Origin: Paraburkholderia sejongensis
GTDB taxonomy: Bacteria > Pseudomonadota > Gammaproteobacteria > Burkholderiales > Burkholderiaceae
DNA length: 64,000 bases
Direction of reading: 5' to 3'
Assembly: GCF_020880815.1 (NCBI RefSeq)
Contig: NZ_JAJITD010000001.1
Coordinates: 496,001-560,000 of the forward strand
The position numbers and the translations under genes were made by a program. The notes under the pieces were generated by a model. The model saw only the letters and a program-made list of their open reading frames with translations. It searched no databases and was not told the origin of the DNA. Each line of letters opens with the position of its first letter. The stretch's first letter is position 1. This document shows, piece by piece, positions 1 through 7,706 of the stretch.

Positions 1-97
1 GCGCGTGAGCCGTGCCGTTCGAGTGACCGCCCGCCTGACCGCCTGCCTGAGCGCGTAGTGGCAGCCCCGCTCACAGCCTGAACGCCCTGACGGAAAC

Positions 98-1708
98 ATG
101 AAACTATTTACCAAGGGTCTGCTGCTGATTGCGGTGCCGAGCGCGGTCGAACTCGCGCTGCTCGGCGTCGTCTTCGATACCCAGCAACAGACCGCCCAGG
201 CCGCGCGCTGGGTCGACAACAGCAAGCAGATTCTTTATCAGTCGTCGGCGCTCGTCGATCCGCTGTTGCGCGAGGCCGCCCGCGTGCGCGCGGCGATGGT
301 CAGCGGCGAGCCGTCGCTGATCGAGCGCCACGCGGTGTGGATCGAGCTCAACGACCGGCTCGCGAAGCTCGATACGCTGGTGGCCGACACGCCGGCCCAG
401 GCCGAACGGGTGCACAGCATGCGCCGCGCGATCGACGCTTATCGCGAGCACAGCGCCGCGATCGCGCAGGCACTGCACGAGGGGCGTAGCCTGCGCCCGT
501 ACAGTGCGCTCGAAAGCGCCGCGTTGCCGCGTCAGGTCGCGCTGTTGCGCGATCTGTTGACGGACTTCGACGCGGCCGCCTCGCAACTGGACCTCGAACG
601 CGCGAGTGCGCTCGCGCAGCGGCGCGAATTGCAGCAGCGTGCGTTGATCGCCGCGGTGTTCGGCTCGATGCTGATCTGGGCGATCACCGCGTTCGTGTTC
701 GCGCGCAATATCGGCCGGCGTTTCGAAGTGTTGACCGATAACGCCGAGCGCCTCGGCAGCGGCCGGCCGCTGGCGGCGCCGTTGTCGGGCCGCGACGAAA
801 TCGCCGGACTCGACGTGGTGCTGCACCAGACCGATGCGCGTCTGCGCGAGGCGGAAGCCGAGCAGGCCGCGCTAAAGACGCAGCTCGAACTGCGGGTCGG
901 GGAGCTGGCGGCGGTCAACGAGCAATTGCGCCAGGAAACGCAGGACAACGAGATGTTCATCTACAGCGTGTCGCACGATCTGCGCTCGCCGCTGGTGAAT
1001 CTGCAAGGCTTCTCGAAGGAGTTGCAGGTGTCGTGCGACGAACTCGACAACCTCGTTGCGAAAGCGTGCCTGCCGGAGCACGAGCAGCAGCGGATGACCC
1101 GGATTCTCGACGGCGACGTGCGCGAGTCGTTGCACTATCTGCGCACCGCGGTCACGCGGGCCGCGTCGATCATCGACGCGCTGTTGCGGATTTCGCGCGC
1201 CGGCCGCCTCGAATATCAATGGCAGCGGGTCAGCGTCGGGCGCGTGGTCGGGCGGGTGGTCGATGCGCTGCAAGGGGTGATCCGCCAGCGCGCGGCCACT
1301 GTCACCGTGCGCGAGCTGCCGCCCGCGTGGGGCGACCCGGCGGCGCTCGAGCAGATCTTCAGCAACCTGATCGGCAATGCGCTGAATTTTCTCGACCCGG
1401 CGCGCCACGGCCGCATCGAGATCGGCGCGCTCGAGCCGGAACCGCTCGACGAACGCGAGCCGCGCGCGGTGCGCATGCGCACTTACTACGTCCGCGATAA
1501 CGGACTCGGGATTCCGGCCGCGTATCTGTCGAAGGTGTTTCGTGCGTTCCAGCGGCTGCACGGCGACGTCTCCGGCGGCGACGGCATCGGGCTCGCGGTG
1601 GTGCGGCGCACGGTCGAGCGGCATGGCGGCCGGGTGTGGGTCGAATCGTCCGAAGGCGCCGGGTCGACCTTTTTCGTCGTGCTGCCCGAGCAGCCGGTGC
1701 GACTCTGA
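98..1708 (+). CDS. Membrane sensor histidine kinase (CHASE3-like sensor, HAMP, HisKA, HATPase)
   Basis: 536-aa membrane-bound sensor kinase. An N-terminal membrane segment (about residues 7-26) and a second one (about 183-201) flank a helical periplasmic region of the CHASE3 kind. A HAMP-like linker (about 202-255) and a coiled coil (about 245-285) follow. The phosphoacceptor box is SVSHDLRSPL with His293. The ATPase domain shows the N box (NLIGNALNF), the DNGLGIP motif and GDGIGLAVV. The kinase core resembles those of phytochrome-type kinases, but no chromophore domain is present. The start has a GGAAAC just upstream. It is followed after 54 bp by a single-domain response regulator, its likely phosphotransfer partner. 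The stimulus is not visible in the sequence. Confidence 0.88.
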   Translation: MKLFTKGLLLIAVPSAVELALLGVVFDTQQQTAQAARWVDNSKQILYQSSALVDPLLREAARVRAAMVSGEPSLIERHAVWIELNDRLAKLDTLVADTPAQAERVHSMRRAIDAYREHSAAIAQALHEGRSLRPYSALESAALPRQVALLRDLLTDFDAAASQLDLERASALAQRRELQQRALIAAVFGSMLIWAITAFVFARNIGRRFEVLTDNAERLGSGRPLAAPLSGRDEIAGLDVVLHQTDARLREAEAEQAALKTQLELRVGELAAVNEQLRQETQDNEMFIYSVSHDLRSPLVNLQGFSKELQVSCDELDNLVAKACLPEHEQQRMTRILDGDVRESLHYLRTAVTRAASIIDALLRISRAGRLEYQWQRVSVGRVVGRVVDALQGVIRQRAATVTVRELPPAWGDPAALEQIFSNLIGNALNFLDPARHGRIEIGALEPEPLDEREPRAVRMRTYYVRDNGLGIPAAYLSKVFRAFQRLHGDVSGGDGIGLAVVRRTVERHGGRVWVESSEGAGSTFFVVLPEQPVRL

Positions 1709-1762
1709 ACACACGCGCGGCGCGCGAGCGCGCGGGCCGCGCATGCATGGCACGGAGAACTT

Positions 1763-2269
1763 ATGAATCACGCGCAAACGGTCAGCATCGTGCTGATCGA
1801 AGATGACGACGGCCATGCGACGCTCGTCGAGCGCAACCTGCGCCGCGCGGGCATTTCGAACAGCTTTTTGCGCTTTCGCGACGGCCAGCAGGCGCTCGAT
1901 TATTTTTTCGGCCCGGCGCCGGCCCAGCCGTTGACCGATGCCGGCGGCCAGCCGTACCCGTCGCTCGAGAGCCTCGATAACTTCGTCGTGCTGCTCGATC
2001 TGAAGATGCCGCGGGTCGACGGTTTCGAGGTTTTGCGGCGTCTGAAGGCGGCGCCCGAGACCGCCGCGGTGCCGGTGATCGTGCTGACCACCACCGACGA
2101 CCCGCGCGAAATCGCCCGCTCGTATGAGCTCGGCTGCAACGTCTACATCTGCAAGCCGGTCGAATACGATGCGTTCATCGAAGCGGTGCGCCGGCTCGGC
2201 TTCTTCCTGCAGGTGGTCAAGCTGCCGGGCGGGCAGCGGCTGGCGCCGCCGCCGCCGCCGGCGCCGTAG
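1763..2269 (+). CDS. Single-domain response regulator (Rcp1-like)
   Basis: 168-aa receiver domain with no output domain. The acidic pocket is EDDD (residues 13-16), the phosphoacceptor is Asp79 in LLDLKMP, the switch threonines are at 109-111 and the conserved lysine is Lys131 in CKP. The insert between beta2 and beta3 is typical of Rcp1-type regulators that accept phosphate from phytochrome-like kinases. The C terminus is a short proline run (PPPPP) of unknown use. It lies between two kinase genes on the same strand, so it probably relays signal between them or acts on a partner protein. It has no DNA-binding part. Confidence 0.88.
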   Translation: MNHAQTVSIVLIEDDDGHATLVERNLRRAGISNSFLRFRDGQQALDYFFGPAPAQPLTDAGGQPYPSLESLDNFVVLLDLKMPRVDGFEVLRRLKAAPETAAVPVIVLTTTDDPREIARSYELGCNVYICKPVEYDAFIEAVRRLGFFLQVVKLPGGQRLAPPPPPAP

Positions 2270-2400
2270 CGGGCAATACCGCGCGATAGCCGCGCGGCAT
2301 GCCTGAGACGCAACGCCGGCCGCCCGCAGCGAAGCTGTCCGAAAGCGATGCATGCGAACATGGACCCCCGTCAATCACCGAACCAGCCCCGGAACCCTGC

Positions 2401-4374
2401 ATGACCGAAGAAGTGTCCTCGCTGCCCGCCGCCTACGTGCTCGTCGTCGATGACGACGAAGGCATCCTGCGGCTCGCGCGCAAGTCGCTCGAACGCGCCG
2501 GCTGCCGGGTCGCGATCTGCGCCGGCATCGACGCGGCCCGCGAACGGCTCGCGAGCGGCGGCCCCGATCTGCTGGTGCTCGACTATCAGCTGAGCGGCCC
2601 GGAGACCGGGCTCGATTTCTTCCGCCGCCTGCGCGCGGAAGGGATCAGGATTCCGGCGATCCTCGTGACCGGTTTCACCGACGAATCGCGTGTAATCGAA
2701 GCACTACGCGCCGGCGTGTCCGACGTGGTGCCGAAGTCCGGGGACTATCTCGACTACCTGCCCGAAGCGGTCGAACGGGTGCTGTCGCAGGTGCGGCTGC
2801 AGCGCGCGTCGGACGAGGCGCTGCTGCTGCGCGATCGCGAGTTGCACTACCGCACGCTGTCGGAGGCGCTGCCGCATCTGGTGCTGACCTGCGATGCGGC
2901 CGGCGACTGCGATTTCCTGTCGAAGCAGTGGTACGACTACACCGGGCTGCCCGAGCGCAGCTCGCACGGACTCGCGTGGCTCGACGCGGTGCATCCGGAC
3001 GATCGCGAAGAGATTCGCCGCAGCTGGCTGAAGGCGGTCGCGAGCCGCAGCGGCGATTACCGCCAAGAGATGAGAATTCGCCGCCACGACGGCGAATACC
3101 GCTGGTTCGACGTGCGGGTGGTCGCGATGCGCGATGCCGAACAGAGCGTCAGCAAATGGTTCGGCAGTTGCACCGACATCCATTCGCAGCGCGAGGCCGC
3201 CGAAGAGCGCGAGCGGCTGCTCGCCTCGGAGCAGTGCGCGCGCCAGGCCGCCGAGGAGGCCAATCGCGCGAAGGACCGTTTTCTCGCGATGCTCTCGCAT
3301 GAACTGCGCACGCCGCTCACGCCGGTGCTGGCCGGCGCGAGCGTGCTGGAGATGATTCCGGGGCTGCCCGAGCAGGCGCGCAGCAGCGTGCGGATGATCC
3401 GCCGCAACGTCGAGCTGGAGGCGCGGCTGATCGACGATCTGCTCGACCTGACGCGTGTTGCGAACGGCAAGCTGCGGCTGTCGCTGGAAACCGTCGACGT
3501 GCACGATGTGATCGACAGCGTGCTCGAACTCTTTCGCAGCGAGATTCAGGTCAAGCAGCAGGACGTGCATATCGACAAGCGCGCGACCCATCACTACGTG
3601 CTCGCCGATCGCGCGCGGCTGCAGCAGATGCTGTGGAATCTGATTCGCAACGCCGCGAAGTTCACGCCGGACGGCGGCCACATCTATGTGCGCACGCGCG
3701 ACGAACGGATGCAGGTGCAGATCTCGGTGGAGGACACCGGGATCGGCATCGAACCGGAGCAGATCGGCAAGCTGTTCAATGCGTTCGAGCAGGGCGATCA
3801 GAAGACGACGCGGCAGTTCGGCGGCCTCGGGCTGGGTCTTGCCATTACCCGGGCATTGACCGACGTGCATGGCGGCGTGGTGACCGCGCAGAGCCCCGGC
3901 GCGCACTGCGGCGCGACCTTCACGATCACGCTGCCCACCGCCGCCGCGCCGGCGGCGGCCCCGCCGGTCGTGGCGACGAGCCCCGCGCAGCCGGCGCGCG
4001 CACTGACCGCGCTGCTGATCGAGGATCACGAGGATACCGCCGAGGTGATGGCGCAACTGATCCGGAGCCTGGGCCACGAAGTGACGGTGGTCGGCCGGGT
4101 CGACGATGCGCTGGCGGCCACGCAGTTGCGGCGCTTCGATCTGGTGGTGAGCGATGTCGGTTTGCCGGACGGCACCGGGCTCGACTTCATCAAGGCGTTC
4201 CGTGAACATTCGGACGCGCCGGCCGTCGCACTGACCGGTTTTGGCACCGACGAAGACGTGCGTCGTTGCCTGAGCGCGGGCTTTACCTCGCATCTGACCA
4301 AGCCGGTCAATTTCGCTCAACTGGAAAAGATGATTGAAAGCGCGGCGCAGGAGAAGGTTCGCAAAAGCGGGTAG
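2401..4374 (+). CDS. Hybrid histidine kinase REC-PAS-HisKA-HATPase-REC
   Basis: 657-aa soluble hybrid kinase, counted from the ATG at 2401. The same frame is open back to an ATG at 2299, but those extra 34 residues are low-complexity and the receiver fold begins right after 2401. Domain order: receiver (about 12-130, Asp61), PAS/PAC (about 148-265), HisKA with His300 in MLSHELRTPL, HATPase (about 395-520, NLIRNAAKF and GLGLGLAI), an Ala/Pro linker, then a second receiver (about 537-650, Asp585). No membrane segment is visible. It is probably co-transcribed with the upstream kinase and regulator, giving a three-protein phosphorelay. The PAS ligand is unknown. Confidence 0.85.
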   Translation: MTEEVSSLPAAYVLVVDDDEGILRLARKSLERAGCRVAICAGIDAARERLASGGPDLLVLDYQLSGPETGLDFFRRLRAEGIRIPAILVTGFTDESRVIEALRAGVSDVVPKSGDYLDYLPEAVERVLSQVRLQRASDEALLLRDRELHYRTLSEALPHLVLTCDAAGDCDFLSKQWYDYTGLPERSSHGLAWLDAVHPDDREEIRRSWLKAVASRSGDYRQEMRIRRHDGEYRWFDVRVVAMRDAEQSVSKWFGSCTDIHSQREAAEERERLLASEQCARQAAEEANRAKDRFLAMLSHELRTPLTPVLAGASVLEMIPGLPEQARSSVRMIRRNVELEARLIDDLLDLTRVANGKLRLSLETVDVHDVIDSVLELFRSEIQVKQQDVHIDKRATHHYVLADRARLQQMLWNLIRNAAKFTPDGGHIYVRTRDERMQVQISVEDTGIGIEPEQIGKLFNAFEQGDQKTTRQFGGLGLGLAITRALTDVHGGVVTAQSPGAHCGATFTITLPTAAAPAAAPPVVATSPAQPARALTALLIEDHEDTAEVMAQLIRSLGHEVTVVGRVDDALAATQLRRFDLVVSDVGLPDGTGLDFIKAFREHSDAPAVALTGFGTDEDVRRCLSAGFTSHLTKPVNFAQLEKMIESAAQEKVRKSG

Positions 4375-4452
4375 TAAGGGCGCACCGCTTCTGAAACGTC
4401 AAATGTCCTAATGCCGCACAAGCAATGCGCTCCGAAAGGAAAATGAAAAGAC

Positions 4453-4490
4453 AAAGGCCTGTTGCGAAATTGCTCGCAACAGGCCTTTTT
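4453..4490. terminator. Bidirectional rho-independent terminator
   Basis: Perfect 15-bp stem (AAAGGCCTGTTGCGA with its complement) around a 6-nt loop. It has a T run on the + side and an A-rich flank on the other side, so it can stop both the hybrid kinase transcript and the converging mscL transcript. Confidence 0.92.
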
Positions 4491-4535
4491 ATTTCCAACC
4501 GCTGCGGCCACTACCAGGCCGAAGCTTGCCCGCTA

Positions 4536-4982
4536 TTAACGTTGCTGATTCTTCAGCGAATCGCGGATTTCACGCAGCAGCAGCACGTCTTCCGGCGTCG
4601 GTGCCGGTTCGGCCGGCGCGGCTTCAGCGGGGCGGCGCAGATTGTTGATGAATTTCACCATCAGGAAAATGATGAACGCGAGAATGATGAAGTTGATCAG
4701 CACGGTGATGAACGAACCGTAGCCGAACACCGCGACGCCCGCCGTTTGCAGGTCTTTGTACGAATCCGGGTTGCCTTTGTAAGTGGCCGGAATATGGCCG
4801 AGGCGAACGAACAGGTTGGAGAAATCGAGGCCGCCGGTAACGACCCCGATGACAGGCATGATCAGGTCTTTAACCACTGAATTGACAATGCTGGAAAAAG
4901 CGCCGCCGATAATCACACCGACCGCGAGATCCATCACGTTGCCCTTGAGGGCAAATTCTTTAAATTCCTTAACCATGCTCAT
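4536..4982 (-). CDS. mscL: Large-conductance mechanosensitive channel
   Basis: 148 aa, inner-membrane homopentameric channel that opens under membrane tension and releases osmolytes during hypo-osmotic shock. The N terminus [25 protein letters not shown] is the family's amphipathic helix plus first membrane helix. A second membrane segment (about residues 70-100) and a charged C-terminal helix ([10 protein letters not shown]) follow. Length matches the family. The start is fixed by a strong GGGGAGGT six bases upstream. It is a single-gene unit converging on the hybrid kinase. Confidence 0.98.
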   Translation of the reverse strand: MSMVKEFKEFALKGNVMDLAVGVIIGGAFSSIVNSVVKDLIMPVIGVVTGGLDFSNLFVRLGHIPATYKGNPDSYKDLQTAGVAVFGYGSFITVLINFIILAFIIFLMVKFINNLRRPAEAAPAEPAPTPEDVLLLREIRDSLKNQQR

Positions 4983-5082
4983 ACAAGCACCTCCCCAAAT
5001 ATGAATAGCCGAATAATACCAATCCGCGGCGGATAGGCTAGTGCTTTAGACGCACTGCAACGCAGGCGTTCCGCGCGAGCGT

Positions 5083-6117
5083 CTAGCGCGGAAACTGCGA
5101 CTCGCGCTGACGCGCGCGTTGCAGATGCGCGGCAAAACTGACCGGGTCGGTATTGGTGCCGCAGAGCAGCACGCCGACGCGTTTGCCGTACAGCTGCTCG
5201 CGCAACGGCCCGAGCAGCGCGGCGGTCGCCGCCGCGCACGCGGGTTCGACCGCGAGCTTCAGCTGTTCGAACAGGATCAGCATTGCTTCGCGCAACTGAT
5301 GATCGGACACGGTGACGAGTTGGTCGAGATGGCGGCGGCACAACTCGTAGCTGTATTGCTCGGTATGCGGCGCCATCAGCGAATCGGCGATGCTGTGCAT
5401 ATGGCCCATGCGGACCGTATGGTTGGCGGCGAAGCTTCTGCTCATCACATCCGCGCCCTCGGGTTCGACGCCGTACACGTGCAGATTCGGATTCGCGAGC
5501 CGCAGCGCGGTGGCGACGCCGGCCGCAAGTCCGCCGCCGCCGACCGGTACGATCGCCGCTTCCAGGTCGGGTGTCTGGGTCGCCCATTCGTAGCCGAGCG
5601 TGGCCGAACCGAGCACGGTGCGATAGCCGTTGAACGGATGCACGAAGTAGCGGCCTTCCTCGGCCTCGATGCGGCGCACCAGTTCGAATGCTTCGGCGAG
5701 ATCTTCCGCATAGACGATCTCGGCGCCGTATTCGCGGCATAGCGCGACGCGCGCCGGATTGGCCGCGCTGAACAGCACGACCTTCGCGCTGATGCCCAGG
5801 CGCCTTGCCGCATACGCGACCGCGATCGCATGATTGCCGCCCGACACGCAGGTCACGCCCGCGCTCTTTTGCGCGTCGTCGAGCGCGAGCAGATTGGTGA
5901 ACGCGCCGCGCGCCTTGAAACTGCCGCCGACCTGCAACAGCTCGAACTTGAAGTTCACCACTGTGCGTTGCAGCGATGAAAAATCGAGCCGGTCGAATAC
6001 CGGTGTGCGCGCGACCCACGGCGTCAGCGCGAAGTGCTGCGCGGCGATGTCGTCGAGAGTGGGGATCGGCTCGCCGTCGATCGTGTGGTCCGTATGCTGC
6101 GGCATGGCGCTTGACAT
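5083..6117 (-). CDS. Threonine/serine dehydratase, PLP-dependent
   Basis: 344-aa fold-type II PLP enzyme. It deaminates L-threonine and/or L-serine to 2-oxobutyrate or pyruvate. The PLP lysine is Lys68 in SFKARGA, the SGGNHA asparagine loop follows, and the phosphate-binding loop is GGGGLAAG. There is no C-terminal ACT regulatory domain, so it resembles the short catabolic or racemase-like type more than biosynthetic IlvA. The start has a GGAG eight bases upstream. It lies between mscL and argE on the minus strand. Specificity (threonine, serine or a hydroxyaspartate) cannot be settled from sequence. Confidence 0.85.
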   Translation of the reverse strand: MSSAMPQHTDHTIDGEPIPTLDDIAAQHFALTPWVARTPVFDRLDFSSLQRTVVNFKFELLQVGGSFKARGAFTNLLALDDAQKSAGVTCVSGGNHAIAVAYAARRLGISAKVVLFSAANPARVALCREYGAEIVYAEDLAEAFELVRRIEAEEGRYFVHPFNGYRTVLGSATLGYEWATQTPDLEAAIVPVGGGGLAAGVATALRLANPNLHVYGVEPEGADVMSRSFAANHTVRMGHMHSIADSLMAPHTEQYSYELCRRHLDQLVTVSDHQLREAMLILFEQLKLAVEPACAAATAALLGPLREQLYGKRVGVLLCGTNTDPVSFAAHLQRARQRESQFPR

Positions 6118-6234
6118 GGCGGTCGCTCCGGCGAGAAGGGTATATCGCTCAGACCCGTTGCAACGCGCGCAGTTTCCAAAGCGCCGCGCGCGCTGCCTGA
6201 CGACGTGATGGCGCGATGGCGCGCCGGCGCAGGC

Positions 6235-7479
6235 TTACTGCGCGGCGTCCACCGACATGCTGTGGATGAACTTGCGCAAGAACCGTTCGCACTGCACCAG
6301 CTGATCGAGTTCGACGAACTCGTTGGCCTTGTGCGCCTGCTGGATGTCGCCGGGCCCGCAGACGATGGCTGGAATTCCCGCGTTCGAAAACAGGCCCGCT
6401 TCGGTGCCGTACGCGACCTTGCGCTTGTCCTGATCGGCGGTCAGCGCGCGCACGAGTTGCGTGATCGCGGCCTGCTCGGACGAATCGAGACCCGGCGCCG
6501 CGGCGATCTTCGTGATTTCGATCGCGGCCGACGGATGCTCGCGCAGCATCTTCGGCAGCAGCGTGCCGCGCGCGTACTCGTCGATGCGCGCGAAGATCTG
6601 CTCGGGATCGAGCGTCGGCAGATTGCGGAATTCGAACTGGAACTGGCATTCGGCCGGCACCGTGTTGATCGCGTTGCCGCCGCTGATCGTGCTGGTCTGC
6701 GCGGTGCTGAACGGCACGTCGTAGAGTTCGTCGAACGGGCCTTGCTCGCGGAACTGATCGGCCATGTCGCGGATAAAACAGATCAGGCGCGCCGCGTACT
6801 CGATCGCGTTCAACCCCTTCGGCGTCAGTGACGAATGCGCGGCCTGGCCGCGCACGCAGCACTGATACGCGTTGATGCCCTTGTGCGCGATGATCGGGCG
6901 CATGCTGGTCGGTTCGCCGACGATGCAGCCGTCCGGTTTCACGCCGCGCTTCATCAGCTCGGCGATCATCAAGGGTGCGCCGACGCAGCCGACTTCCTCA
7001 TCGAACGACAGCGCGAAGTGAATCGGCTTCGCGAGTTTCGTGCGCTGCATCTCGGGCACCAGCGCGAGCGCCGCGCCGATGAAACCCTTCATGTCGCAGG
7101 TGCCACGGCCATACAGTTTGTCGCCGCGGATTTCCGGCTTGAACGGATCGCTGTCCCACTGCTGGCCGTCGACCGGCACCACGTCGGTGTGCCCGGACAG
7201 CACCACGCCGCCGTTGGTCTCGCCGTCGTGCGCCGGCAACGTCGCGAACAGGTTCGCCCATTGGCCGCCCTTGCCGTGCGTGAGCGTCGAGTCGATGCCG
7301 AGCGCGCGCAGTTCGTCGCGCACGGTTTCGATCAGACCGAGATTCGGGTTGCGGCTCACCGTGTCCATCGACACGAGACGGGTGATCCAGGGAAGCGAGG
7401 CAGGCGAGGAGGGGACGGAGGACGGACTGAAGGACGAATCGGAGGACGACGATTGCGCTGTTTCAGCGACGTGAGACAT
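6235..7479 (-). CDS. argE: Acetylornithine deacetylase (M20 family)
   Basis: 414 aa. Hydrolyses N-acetyl-L-ornithine to ornithine and acetate in arginine biosynthesis; cytoplasmic. M20 metallopeptidase signatures are visible: His97 and Asp99 in SGHTDVVPVDG, Asp129 in GTCDMKG, and Glu161/Glu162 in SFDEEVGCVGA. The frame is open to 7536, but the ATG at 7479 has an AGGAG seven bases before it and is chosen. Residues 10-30 are a Ser/Pro-rich stretch before the fold begins at about residue 31, which is unusual for the family. It sits downstream of mfd but behind its own terminator. Confidence 0.93.
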   Translation of the reverse strand: MSHVAETAQSSSSDSSFSPSSVPSSPASLPWITRLVSMDTVSRNPNLGLIETVRDELRALGIDSTLTHGKGGQWANLFATLPAHDGETNGGVVLSGHTDVVPVDGQQWDSDPFKPEIRGDKLYGRGTCDMKGFIGAALALVPEMQRTKLAKPIHFALSFDEEVGCVGAPLMIAELMKRGVKPDGCIVGEPTSMRPIIAHKGINAYQCCVRGQAAHSSLTPKGLNAIEYAARLICFIRDMADQFREQGPFDELYDVPFSTAQTSTISGGNAINTVPAECQFQFEFRNLPTLDPEQIFARIDEYARGTLLPKMLREHPSAAIEITKIAAAPGLDSSEQAAITQLVRALTADQDKRKVAYGTEAGLFSNAGIPAIVCGPGDIQQAHKANEFVELDQLVQCERFLRKFIHSMSVDAAQ

Positions 7480-7583
7480 GACTTGACTCCTGCATTTGAG
7501 TCTTTCGATCATATCCCAAATTAAATGCCCCGCCACGCTGCGGGTAAGCCGCGCTGGCGTTGGCGCAGCGCAGCATCGAGACG

Positions 7584-7610
7584 AAAAAAGGGGGGACGTC
7601 CCCCCTTTTT
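7584..7610. terminator. Rho-independent terminator between mfd and argE
   Basis: Symmetrical hairpin with arms AAAAAGGGGGG and CCCCCCTTTTT around the palindromic centre ACGT. It lies about 100 bp past the mfd stop codon on the minus strand and should insulate argE from mfd. Confidence 0.85.
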
Positions 7611-7706
7611 CTCTTTACATCCCGTGAATGGCGATGCGGTCATGCAACGCGCGGGTCAGGAAGCCGGCAAGCGCGACCCGCGCCGTGCGTCGGCGGCCGT
7701 GACGGC

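Noticed and set aside
1..81. Open frame at the left edge (27 codons ending TGA at 79-81) as the end of an upstream gene
   Set aside because: Too short to identify; two frames are open and the sequence is a GACCGCC-like near-repeat. It could be the 3' end of a gene but cannot be supported.
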